This document shows, one piece after another, positions 8,774-16,921 of a DNA stretch of 36,331 nt. Position 1 is the stretch's first letter. Every line of letters begins with the position of its first letter. Where the stretch lies: positions 1 through 36,331 of the forward strand of contig JANXUX010000223.1 of the NCBI GenBank assembly GCA_025351965.1, given 5' to 3'. A program made the position numbers and the translations under genes. The notes beneath the pieces were generated by a model. That model searched no databases and was not told the DNA's origin. It worked only from the letters and a program-made list of their open reading frames with translations. Origin of the DNA: Actinomycetes bacterium. Its GTDB lineage: Bacteria; Actinomycetota; Acidimicrobiia; Acidimicrobiales; Ilumatobacteraceae.

Positions 8774-8805
8774 CCGCATTGTTCCTACCCCCTGGGACAA
8801 TGCGG
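8774..8805 (+). promoter_or_regulatory. 12-bp stem / 8-nt loop hairpin in the upstream region of the DEAD-box helicase
   Basis: ccgcattgttcc-taccccct-gggacaatgcgg; all pairs canonical except one T-G wobble. Confidence 0.6.
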
Positions 8806-8857
8806 TCGAGTGCAGCGCCCTTCAGGCGCACGATTTCGTTCCATCGAGCGGACAGCC

Positions 8858-8896
8858 ATGCATCAACGGCCAACCGAACTGGAAGGAATCCAATGA
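8858..8896 (+). CDS. Candidate 12-codon upstream ORF / leader peptide MHQRPTELEGIQ, stop overlapping the helicase start codon
   Basis: ATG CAT CAA CGG CCA ACC GAA CTG GAA GGA ATC CAA TGA; the TGA overlaps the ATG at 8893. Confidence 0.35.
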   Translation: MHQRPTELEGIQ

Positions 8897-10404
8897 ACAC
8901 CAGCACCCCGTCTTCTGGCGCGTCGCGCCGCAACCCCCGACGTCGTCGCCCGAGTGGCGCCCCCGGCGGCAGCAACAACAACACCGCCAGCATCGACACC
9001 CGCGGCGCCGGTCAGGCCAGCGCGATGGACGCCGCCGACCTCGTCCCGTCGAGCGCACCCGTCGCCCCTGCGGCCGACTTCACCGAACTGAACGTCCCTG
9101 CACCGATCGTGGCCTCACTGACCCGCGACGGGATCCTCACCCCGTTCCCGATCCAAACCGCGACCCTGCCCGATTCCCTTGCCGGCCGCGACGTCCTCGG
9201 CCGAGGTAAGACCGGCAGCGGAAAGACGATTGCATTTGCAATCCCCACCGTCGTCCGCCTCGCCGAGTCCGGCGCCAAGCGCGAGACGAAGAAGCCCCGC
9301 GCGCTCATCCTGGTCCCGACCCGTGAGCTCGCCAACCAGGTCGCCGAGACGATCACCCCCATCGCCGCAGCCATGGGCCAGAAGGTCGCCGTCGTGTTCG
9401 GCGGCGTTGGCCAGGGCCCGCAGGTCACTGCGCTGCGCCTCGGTGTCGACATCCTCGTCGCCTGCCCCGGTCGCCTCGAAGACCTCATCTCCCAGCGCCA
9501 CTGCCGTCTCGACCTGGTCGAGGTCACGGTGCTCGACGAGGCCGACCACATGGCCGACCTCGGCTTCCTCCCGGCCGTCAAGCGCCTGCTCGACCAGACG
9601 CCCGCGAACGCCCAACGTCTGCTGTTCTCGGCGACGCTCGACAACGGCATCGATGTCCTTGTCAAGCGCTACCTCACGAACCCGGTCGTTCACTCGGTCG
9701 ACCCCGCCGTCGCCCCGGTCTCGACGATGACGCATCACGTCTTCGCCGTGTCCATCGCCGACAAGCCGGCCGTCATCAAGGAACTCGCGCAGGGTGTCGA
9801 TCGGGCGTTGCTGTTCATGCGCACCAAGCACGGCGCGAAGAAGCTCGCCAAGACGCTCTCGATGGCCGGTATCCCGGCTGTCGAGATGCATGGCAACCTG
9901 TCCCAGAACGCCCGAGAGCGCAACCTGGAGTCGTTCTCCGAGGGCACCACTCGCGTCCTCGTCGCGACCGACATCGCCGCCCGCGGCATCCACGTCGATG
10001 ACATCGCGCTGGTCATCCACGTCGACCCGCCGGCCGAGCACAAGGCCTACCTGCACCGTTCGGGCCGTACCGCCCGCGCCGGTGCCGAAGGCATCGTCGT
10101 CACGCTGATGACGCCTGACCAGGTCGGCGACGTCAAGGCGCTGGCTCGCGCTGCCAAGATCGAGCCGATCATCACCCGCGTCGCCCCGGGTCACGCGATG
10201 CTCGAGCATCTGGTCGGCATCGCCGCACCGCTCGTGCGCTACAGCGCGCCGATCGAGACGCCGCAGGGTCCCGGCCGTAGCGGCGGAGGCCGCTCCACCG
10301 GCGCTCACCGTGGTGGGCCGTCGGCCGGTCGTCCCGGTGCCCGCTCCGGCGGCGGTCGGCAGAGCTCGGGCCGCAGCGGCGGATCGGGCAACCGCAGCCG
10401 CTGA
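8893..10404 (+). CDS. DEAD/DEAH-box ATP-dependent RNA helicase
   Basis: Q motif FPIQTATLPDSLAGRDVLGRGKTGSGKT, PTRELANQV, DEAD as VLDEADHMADLGF, SAT, ATDIAARGIHV, HRSGRTARAG; Gly/Arg/Ser-rich C-terminal tail; RBS-like ggaagga before the ATG. Confidence 0.96.
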   Translation: MNTSTPSSGASRRNPRRRRPSGAPGGSNNNTASIDTRGAGQASAMDAADLVPSSAPVAPAADFTELNVPAPIVASLTRDGILTPFPIQTATLPDSLAGRDVLGRGKTGSGKTIAFAIPTVVRLAESGAKRETKKPRALILVPTRELANQVAETITPIAAAMGQKVAVVFGGVGQGPQVTALRLGVDILVACPGRLEDLISQRHCRLDLVEVTVLDEADHMADLGFLPAVKRLLDQTPANAQRLLFSATLDNGIDVLVKRYLTNPVVHSVDPAVAPVSTMTHHVFAVSIADKPAVIKELAQGVDRALLFMRTKHGAKKLAKTLSMAGIPAVEMHGNLSQNARERNLESFSEGTTRVLVATDIAARGIHVDDIALVIHVDPPAEHKAYLHRSGRTARAGAEGIVVTLMTPDQVGDVKALARAAKIEPIITRVAPGHAMLEHLVGIAAPLVRYSAPIETPQGPGRSGGGRSTGAHRGGPSAGRPGARSGGGRQSSGRSGGSGNRSR

Positions 10405-10447
10405 GCCTTCGGGCCAGCCGCGGGCGATCCGCACACAGCATTCCGAC

Positions 10448-10471
10448 CGGCGGTCCAGCGATGGGCCGCCG
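10448..10471 (+). terminator. Hairpin downstream of the helicase, candidate terminator
   Basis: cggcggtcc-agcgat-gggccgccg (8 of 9 Watson-Crick plus one wobble) followed by ttgtct. Confidence 0.5.
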
Positions 10472-10493
10472 TTGTCTCATCTAGAGTCGGGTC

Positions 10494-11156
10494 ATGGCTG
10501 ATTCCCCGAAGTCGCTCGGCGTGAGTGCCGAGCTCCACGCCTACCTCGTCGCCCACGGTTCGCCGCCTGACGCCGTGCTCGAACGTCTTGCTGCGGACAC
10601 CTCGGCGATGGGCCAGATCGCGCGCATGCAGATCGCTCCGGAACAGGGCGCACTGCTGACGATGCTCGCCCGATTGGTCGGGGCGCGGCTGATCGTCGAG
10701 GTCGGCACGTTCACCGGCTACTCCTCGGTCTGCCTGGCCCGAGGCCTCGCCGAAGGGGGTCGGATGATCTGCTGCGACGTGAGCACCGAGTACACCGACC
10801 GCGCTGTCCAGGCCTGGCAGGAGGCCGGGCTCAGCGACCGGATCGACCTGCGGATCGCGCCCGGTGCGGAGACGCTGCGCGCGTTGCCGCACGATCCGCC
10901 GATCGATCTGGCGTTCATCGACGCCGACAAGTCCGGATACGCCACGTACTACGAGGAGATCATCACGCGGATGCGTGCGGGCGGTCTGATCGCCGTCGAC
11001 AACGTGCTCTGGGGTGGGTCCATCATCGACATGACCGACACCAGTCGTGACACCGTCGCGCTCCGGGCGTTCAACGACATGGTCCTCGCCGACGAACGCG
11101 TCGATGTCGTGATGCTGCCCGTCGCCGATGGTCTGACCCTCTGCCGCAAGAAGTGA
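10494..11156 (+). CDS. Class I SAM-dependent O-methyltransferase (caffeoyl-CoA OMT-like family)
   Basis: LIVEVGTFTGYSSVCLARGL, DLAFIDADKSGYATYYEEI, GGLIAVDNVLWGG. Confidence 0.93.
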   Translation: MADSPKSLGVSAELHAYLVAHGSPPDAVLERLAADTSAMGQIARMQIAPEQGALLTMLARLVGARLIVEVGTFTGYSSVCLARGLAEGGRMICCDVSTEYTDRAVQAWQEAGLSDRIDLRIAPGAETLRALPHDPPIDLAFIDADKSGYATYYEEIITRMRAGGLIAVDNVLWGGSIIDMTDTSRDTVALRAFNDMVLADERVDVVMLPVADGLTLCRKK

Positions 11157-12301
11157 CCGTGCCGTTCGTGACCGCTTCGTCGGGAACCAGCGTGACAGCG
11201 GCAACTGCGCCGGGATCGACCGTGACGCTCGAAGACCTCGAGGTGTCGGCGCTGTGGCTGCGCGATGCGTGCGGATGCAGCGACTGTCGACACGCCGGCT
11301 CGGGCCAACGCCTGCGTAGTGTTCTCGCGCTCGACGCCGGTACCCGTGCGTCCATCGTCGACATCCGTGGTGACGACGTCGAGATCACGTTCGCACCCGA
11401 TGGTCACGTTGGTCGGTACTCGTTGGCGTGGCTTGCGGCCAATGCCCCCGGGCGGGGCGAGGTGTTCGACGACCGCAGCGAGCGCAGTCGACGCGTCTGG
11501 GCGGCCGCCGATCTGGCGCACGGCCCGCCGAGTGTTGCGTGGAACGACTTCATCGATCCCGGACTGTGCCGTTCGACGGCGATGCGCGAGCTGTTCGACC
11601 TCGGCGTGCTGCTCGTGCGCGATGTGCCGGTGGTGCCCGGCAAAGTGCTCGATGTCGCTCGCACGTTCGGGTTCGTGCGGACCACCAACTACGGCGACCT
11701 GTTCGACGTGCGGGTCGAGCCACAGCCGATCAACCTCGCCTACACCGGTCGCGCCATCGCTGCGCACACCGACAACCCCTACCGCGAGCCGGTTCCGGGC
11801 ATCCAGCTCCTGCACTGCCTCAGCTCGTCGGCGAGTGGTGGCGAGAACGTACTGATCGACGGCTTCGCTGCCGCCGCAGTGCTCCGAGCTGAGGACCCGT
11901 CTGCGTACGCGCTGCTGACCACGACACGCCTCACGTTCGGGTTCCAGGACGCGAGGACCTCGCTGCGCGCCAGCGGCACCACCATCGAGGTCAACGCCGC
12001 CGGCGCCGTCCGCGGCATCCGCTGGAACGAGCGGTCGATCGAGCCACCACAGGTCGCGCCGCATCTCGTCGACGAGGTCTACCGCTCGCTGGGCGCGTTC
12101 GCTGAGGTGATCGCCCGGCCGGAACTGGCGCTGCACATCACGCTCGCCCCGGGGGATTGCATCATTTTCGACAACACCCGCATCCTGCACGCTCGCGCTG
12201 CGTTCGCCGACGGTGCCGGCGCCCGGCATCTGCAGGGCTGCTACGTCGACCTCGACGGCCTCGCCTCGACGGTCGCTGTGCAGCAGAGGCCGCTGCGATG
12301 A
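11153..12301 (+). CDS. tmpA: Fe(II)/2-oxoglutarate dioxygenase, gamma-butyrobetaine-hydroxylase-like; probable TmpA-type 2-(trimethylammonio)ethylphosphonate hydroxylase
   Basis: N-terminal zinc module LRDACGCSDCRHAGSGQRL, HxD motif AAHTDNPYREPVPGIQLLHCL, distal His DNTRILHARAAF; GTG start overlaps the upstream stop and the stop overlaps the HD gene start. Confidence 0.75.
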   Translation: MTVPFVTASSGTSVTAATAPGSTVTLEDLEVSALWLRDACGCSDCRHAGSGQRLRSVLALDAGTRASIVDIRGDDVEITFAPDGHVGRYSLAWLAANAPGRGEVFDDRSERSRRVWAAADLAHGPPSVAWNDFIDPGLCRSTAMRELFDLGVLLVRDVPVVPGKVLDVARTFGFVRTTNYGDLFDVRVEPQPINLAYTGRAIAAHTDNPYREPVPGIQLLHCLSSSASGGENVLIDGFAAAAVLRAEDPSAYALLTTTRLTFGFQDARTSLRASGTTIEVNAAGAVRGIRWNERSIEPPQVAPHLVDEVYRSLGAFAEVIARPELALHITLAPGDCIIFDNTRILHARAAFADGAGARHLQGCYVDLDGLASTVAVQQRPLR

Positions 12302-12879
12302 CGCCCGCCGAGGCCGAGGCTGCGCTCGCCGCAATCGAAGCGGTCTTCGCCTCCAGCGAGGGAATGGCCTACCTGGGTGAGGACGTGACGATGATCCAGC
12401 ACCAGCTCCAGGCGGGGGCACGTGCCCTCGATGCCGGCGAGTCCGATGCGCTCGTCGTCGCTGCGTTGTTGCACGACGTCGGCCACATGGTGGGCCAGTT
12501 CGTCGGTGAACAGGACGCGTCCGTGGCACTCGCCGCCGACGCCGATGCGCATCACGATTCCAGCGGTGCACGGTGGCTCGGCCAGTGGTTCGGGCCGGCA
12601 GTCACCGACCCGGTGCGGCTGCATGTCTCCGCCAAGCGCTACCTCGTGGTGACCGAGCCGGGTTACAACGAGCGGCTCTCGGCCGCGTCGGTGCACACCT
12701 TGCGGTTACAGGGCGGGCCGATGAGCGAGGACGAGGTACGGGCCTTCGAGGCCCTGCCGCACAGCAGCGCCGCGGTGACGCTGCGGCGTTTCGATGAGCT
12801 GGCCAAGGATGCCGATGTCGACGCGCCCCCGCTCGCACGGCACCGTGAGCTGATCCGGCGGGTGTTGCTCGCCGGCTGA
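12298..12879 (+). CDS. tmpB: HD-domain mixed-valent diiron oxygenase-like protein (PhnZ/TmpB-like)
   Basis: MAYLGEDVTMIQHQLQAGARA...LLHDVGH...HHDSSGARWL...LHVSAKRYLV: Y-x2-E-x6-H, HD, and H-x3-K motifs; ATG overlaps the dioxygenase TGA. Confidence 0.75.
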   Translation: MTPAEAEAALAAIEAVFASSEGMAYLGEDVTMIQHQLQAGARALDAGESDALVVAALLHDVGHMVGQFVGEQDASVALAADADAHHDSSGARWLGQWFGPAVTDPVRLHVSAKRYLVVTEPGYNERLSAASVHTLRLQGGPMSEDEVRAFEALPHSSAAVTLRRFDELAKDADVDAPPLARHRELIRRVLLAG

Positions 12880-12929
12880 ACCCGTCGAAGCCGTCGAGCG
12901 CGCCTGGATCGTCGAGCGCAGTGGGGGAT

Positions 12930-13871
12930 TCAGGCCCTCCGGCTGCGGTGGAAGTCGCGGATGGACGCCGCGCTCCAGTTGTCGTGCTGCTCGCCGTAGC
13001 CCTCGTCGCCGTCGATCGACCAGCGCATGAGTGAGTTGATCGTGTACAGGTTCGGGTTGATGTTCCAGCCGAACCCATTCACCGAGCGACCCTCGGCGGT
13101 GAACGTGCGGCCGAGCTCGTCGGTGCCGACGATCACGACGTGCGTCGGGTAGCCCGACCCATCATCGCGCTGCAGCACCTGATGTGTACCGGAGGCGATC
13201 TTGGACTGCTCGCCGTCACGACGGAGGAACCCGTGCACGTTGACCGCGCCGTTGCCGAAGTCGCCGCACATCGAGAAGAACCCGTCGTCGTTCGCCGCCG
13301 TGCCCCAGGTGTAGGGCGCGTACCGGGCCGGACCCATCACCGTGTCGCCGAACTGGCTGCGCACGCTCCAGGAGCGGTCGCGGAACCCGACGCAGTCGAT
13401 GGCGATCCTCTCCTCGTCGAGCACGATGGTGCCGGTCGCCCGGGTGGCCTGGTCGTAGTGGGTGTGGAGGCGGAACGGCGCATCGATGCAGCGCACGTCG
13501 AGGTCGATGTTCAGATCGCCGCCGTCGGGATCGTCGTAGGCAACGGTGTATCGCGTCAGCGGCTCGGTCGCCGTGTAGCGGATGCCGTTGGCGAGGTGCA
13601 GGTCCGACAGCGGCGTCTCCGGCATCGGCAGGTGCCAGAAGTTCTTGGCATACCGGGCGGTCGACAGTTGGTCGGCCGCGCCGTCCCACACGTAGACGGC
13701 ACCGGCGGCCACGCCCAGGTTGGCCCGGAAGTACGGGTAGAACTGCACGGACATCTTCCGCTCGGGGATGGCGAACGTGAACCAGCAGGTCTCGGACCAC
13801 TCCACCTCGTTGCTGGTCGGGACGTGGAACTCGTCGTCGATGTTGCCGGAACCGATCGGTGGTGTCGTCAT
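12930..13871 (-). CDS. DUF7064/DUF7065-like (CrtC-related beta-barrel) protein of unknown function
   Basis: GFRDRSWSVRSQFGDTVMGPARYAPYTWG (G-x-R-D-x-S-W motif), HTHYDQ, AEGRSVNGFGWN. Confidence 0.65.
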   Translation of the reverse strand: MTTPPIGSGNIDDEFHVPTSNEVEWSETCWFTFAIPERKMSVQFYPYFRANLGVAAGAVYVWDGAADQLSTARYAKNFWHLPMPETPLSDLHLANGIRYTATEPLTRYTVAYDDPDGGDLNIDLDVRCIDAPFRLHTHYDQATRATGTIVLDEERIAIDCVGFRDRSWSVRSQFGDTVMGPARYAPYTWGTAANDDGFFSMCGDFGNGAVNVHGFLRRDGEQSKIASGTHQVLQRDDGSGYPTHVVIVGTDELGRTFTAEGRSVNGFGWNINPNLYTINSLMRWSIDGDEGYGEQHDNWSAASIRDFHRSRRA

Positions 13872-13921
13872 GCGCAGCCACCTTGGCGAACTCCGCCGCC
13901 ACCAGTCAACGTGGGCCACTC

Positions 13922-14002
13922 GTCAGTGGCGTCATTGGCGTCAGTGGCGTCAGCGACGTCAGTGGCGTCAGCGACGTCAGCGGTGTCAGCGGTGTCAGCG
14001 GG
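13922..14002 (+). repeat. 9-bp tandem repeat array, nine copies (consensus gtcagyggc / gtcagcgac), abutting palindromic element copy 2
   Basis: gtcagtggc gtcattggc gtcagtggc gtcagcgac gtcagtggc gtcagcgac gtcagcggt gtcagcggt gtcagcggg. Confidence 0.93.
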
Positions 14003-14074
14003 ACGAATCGCGCCCTCGGGGACGTGGTGTCCCACCCAGCGGGACCACAGCCACCCGAGGGCGCGAAACGTCGC
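14000..14074 (-). repeat. 75-bp palindromic interspersed element, copy 2 (inverted relative to copy 1)
   Basis: Arms gggacgaatcgcgccctcggg / cccgagggcgcgaaacgtcgc; its reverse complement shares the 31-bp core cgcgccctcgggtggctgtggtcccgctggg with copy 1. Confidence 0.92.
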
Positions 14075-14238
14075 AGGGATGGGTCGCGGCCGCACGGCTG
14101 TGCCCGTCATCGAGGTGGCCGGCGGCGCCTCGGCCCAGGCCAACTTCCAGCGCATCATCCACGTCGTCTGAGCGGGCTGAGACCTGAGCGCAGCGCTGGA
14201 CGCGCCGCTCGCGGACCGTCAGCAATACAGTCGGCGAG

Positions 14239-14925
14239 ATGTCGACATCCTCTGCCACTCCGCTGTCCGTCCACCGCCCGACGACCACACCTCGGGGCGC
14301 GATCATCGTGCTGCAGGAGGCGTTCGGCGTGAACGACGACATCGAGGACGTGTGCAGCCGGTTCGCCGACGCCGGTTGGCTGGCGATCGCGCCGCACCTG
14401 TTCCACCGTACCGGTGACCCTCAGCTCGGGTACGACGACTTCTCCAAGATCGGTCCCCATTTCGAGGCGCTGACCCCTGCCACGATCCTCGCGGACATCG
14501 ACGCTGCCCTGACCAGCGCTGCGGGCGAGGGCTTCGCGCCGCCATCGATCGGTGTGGTCGGGTTCTGTATGGGTGGCACGCTCGCGCTCCATACTGCTGT
14601 CGAGCGGGAGGTCGGCGCGGCGGTGACGTTCTACGGCGGTGGCGTGACCGCCGGGCGCTTCGGTTTCCCCTCCCTCGTCGAGGTCGCGCCTCGACTCGCT
14701 GTGCCGTGGCTCGGCCTCTTCGGCGATCTGGATACGGGCATCCCCGTCGACGACGTCGAGGCGTTGCGGACGGCAGCGGCGACGTCGGCTGCCCCGACCG
14801 AGATCGTGCGCTATCCCGAGGCGAACCACGGGTTCAACTGTGACCGCCGGGCGAGCTACCACGCTGCTTCTGCGTCCGATGCCTGGCGGCGGACGCTCGA
14901 CTTCTTCGCAGCGAACCTGGCCTGA
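14239..14925 (+). CDS. Dienelactone hydrolase family protein
   Basis: IIVLQEAFGVNDDIEDVCSRFADAGW, nucleophile GVVGFCMGGTLAL, LFGDLD, EANHGFNCDRR. Confidence 0.93.
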   Translation: MSTSSATPLSVHRPTTTPRGAIIVLQEAFGVNDDIEDVCSRFADAGWLAIAPHLFHRTGDPQLGYDDFSKIGPHFEALTPATILADIDAALTSAAGEGFAPPSIGVVGFCMGGTLALHTAVEREVGAAVTFYGGGVTAGRFGFPSLVEVAPRLAVPWLGLFGDLDTGIPVDDVEALRTAAATSAAPTEIVRYPEANHGFNCDRRASYHAASASDAWRRTLDFFAANLA

Positions 14926-14959
14926 GCCAGAGGCGAACCCGGCCTGACCCAGCAGCGCG

Positions 14960-16768
14960 TCAGGCTGCAGATGCGGCCGTCACACCACCCACCGCCGGCA
15001 GGTCGATGGTGATCGCTCCGAAGTCGATGGTGCCGCCGAGGCGGGGGACGGCATAGGCGACGGTGGTCGCAACGATCTGCAGCGTCACCGTGGCTGTCGG
15101 GTGGGCGGTGAACGCGATCATCTCGAGCGGCACCGTGGTGGTGTGACTGGCCCCGTCGAGGGTGACGGCGACCGGGGTGATCTGGTTGCCGAGCACGAGC
15201 CCAGAAGCGTCGTCGACGAGCTGGGCGAAGACGCGCGTGGGTTGCGGACCGTCGGGTGTCGTCCCGCTGTAGGTCATGGTCAGCTGTGGTGCGCCGACCA
15301 GCACGATGTCGGCGGCAGGCGCTGGAACGGTCACATCGACCGAGTTGGTGGCTGGGCCGGGCGTGATCGGCGAGATCGCGCCGGCGAGTGCGCCGCCAGC
15401 GCCGTTCGCCGTGAGCGGCCCGGCGCCGCCGGCGGCCACGAGGGCGAGTGTGCCCGCACCCGAACCGGTGAGCGGCGCAGCGGAGGAGGGCGAGGGCGGG
15501 AACTGGTCGGCGGTGTACGACACGCCGTCCTGATCGACGAACTCGAATGCCGGCCCGAGGACGACCGTGGTGTCCTTCATCACGTAGTGCCGCAGCCAGT
15601 CAAGAGCTGCCTCGGAGGTGTTCGCGCTGTCACCGGGATCGGTGAGGCACGCCCCGTGGCCGCCGCAGAACCACAACAACGACACCGGGGTGCCGTTGGA
15701 AGCCAGCGCTGCATAGTTGCTCGCCGATTCGTCGAGCGTGAACAGCGTGTCCACCGTGCCCTGGATGATGAGCGTCGGCACGGTGATGTCGGCGACGGAG
15801 TCACCAGGCCCGCGATCTGCGAACCACTGCACATCGGCTGGATCGATCAAACCGGTGCTGTTGCCGGCTGCGTCGGTGCGCGCGATCGTCGGGTCGAGCG
15901 ACCGGCCGGATGCGGCGGCCGACAAGAAGTTGGCCCAGCCGGTCTTGGCGGTGTCGGCCTTGAACAGGCTGGTCCGGAGGGAGTGCCAGGCAATCACCGG
16001 GACGATGGCGTCGACGCGGCAGTCGATGGCGGCCGTGACGAACTGGATGCCACCGCCGTAGGACGCTCCGAACATTCCGACCCGGGGATCGCGCTCGGAG
16101 TCCAGGGCAGCTTCGGGGCGGGCCGACACCCAGTCGAGGAGCTGTTGTACGTCACGTCCCTCGTATTCGGGACTGTCGACCTCGACGGTGCCCGTCGACC
16201 GGCCGAAGCCCCGCGGGTCCCACGTGAGGACGTTGAAACCCGCCTGGCGCAGGCTCGAGATCGTGACCACGTCGCCGGTGCCGACGCTGTTCACGTTGGT
16301 GTCGCCGGCCGAGCCCCATCCCGGCCCCATCAGCACGGTCGGTGCCGTGTCGGCGTCGTCGAGTCCGGCGAGTGGGAACCAGTGGGCCCGGATCACGGTG
16401 CCGTCGAACGAGGTGACGTCCCACTCCTGGCCCGTGTCGTCAGCGGCGGTGGCATCGACCGGGGTCGTGGTCGTCGGGGCGACGCAGACACGGGCGGAGC
16501 CGGTATTGCTATCGGAGCCGGTGGTGCTGTCGGTGGTGGCCGTCGTGTCGGGAGCGTCGAGCGTGGTGTCGGGCGTGGTGTCGGGCGGGTCCGTTGCGCC
16601 AGTGGCCGAACCCGCCGTGGACCCGGCCGGAGCCGTCGTGGCCGTCGTGGCCGTCGTGGCCGGAGCCGTCATGGCCGTCACCGACGTGGTCGACGCGTCG
16701 CTGCTGCAGGCCGCGAAACCCAGCGACGCGAGCGTGAGGAGGGCGGCAGCATGGCGTCGGGTGGGCAT
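14960..16768 (-). CDS. CocE/NonD (X-Pro dipeptidyl-peptidase-like) alpha/beta hydrolase, predicted lipoprotein
   Basis: Lipobox LASLGFAAC, Thr/Ala-rich linker, GPGWGSAGD, WDPRGFGRS, nucleophile GMFGASYGGGIQF, C-terminal jelly-roll-like domain. Confidence 0.87.
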   Translation of the reverse strand: MPTRRHAAALLTLASLGFAACSSDASTTSVTAMTAPATTATTATTAPAGSTAGSATGATDPPDTTPDTTLDAPDTTATTDSTTGSDSNTGSARVCVAPTTTTPVDATAADDTGQEWDVTSFDGTVIRAHWFPLAGLDDADTAPTVLMGPGWGSAGDTNVNSVGTGDVVTISSLRQAGFNVLTWDPRGFGRSTGTVEVDSPEYEGRDVQQLLDWVSARPEAALDSERDPRVGMFGASYGGGIQFVTAAIDCRVDAIVPVIAWHSLRTSLFKADTAKTGWANFLSAAASGRSLDPTIARTDAAGNSTGLIDPADVQWFADRGPGDSVADITVPTLIIQGTVDTLFTLDESASNYAALASNGTPVSLLWFCGGHGACLTDPGDSANTSEAALDWLRHYVMKDTTVVLGPAFEFVDQDGVSYTADQFPPSPSSAAPLTGSGAGTLALVAAGGAGPLTANGAGGALAGAISPITPGPATNSVDVTVPAPAADIVLVGAPQLTMTYSGTTPDGPQPTRVFAQLVDDASGLVLGNQITPVAVTLDGASHTTTVPLEMIAFTAHPTATVTLQIVATTVAYAVPRLGGTIDFGAITIDLPAVGGVTAASAA

Positions 16769-16921
16769 GCATACAGTGTACGACGGGGGTGTTTGCAGCG
16801 ATTCCGGCGAAGCGGGTGCGGTGATCGCAGCTCGACCCGGACGAGTGTGGATTACCCTGCCAGCCAGAGGCTCGCCGGTGCAACGGCGTCGAGTCGTCGA
16901 AGCGACAGAGAGGGGATCGCG

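Noticed and set aside
13922-14002. Coding repeat protein (SGVSDVSG... / RQWRQRRQ...)
   Set aside because: All frames stay open merely because the unit is 9 bp; no gene context, and it abuts an interspersed palindrome.
14079-14171. 30-aa ORF MGRGRTAVPVIEVAGGASAQANFQRIIHVV
   Set aside because: Too short, no RBS, no recognisable family; left as possible but unsupported.
15101-16921. N-terminal 600 aa of the 1058-aa ORF 15101..18277
   Set aside because: Low-complexity Arg/Gly-rich translation antisense to the CocE-like hydrolase; fumC starts at 16922.
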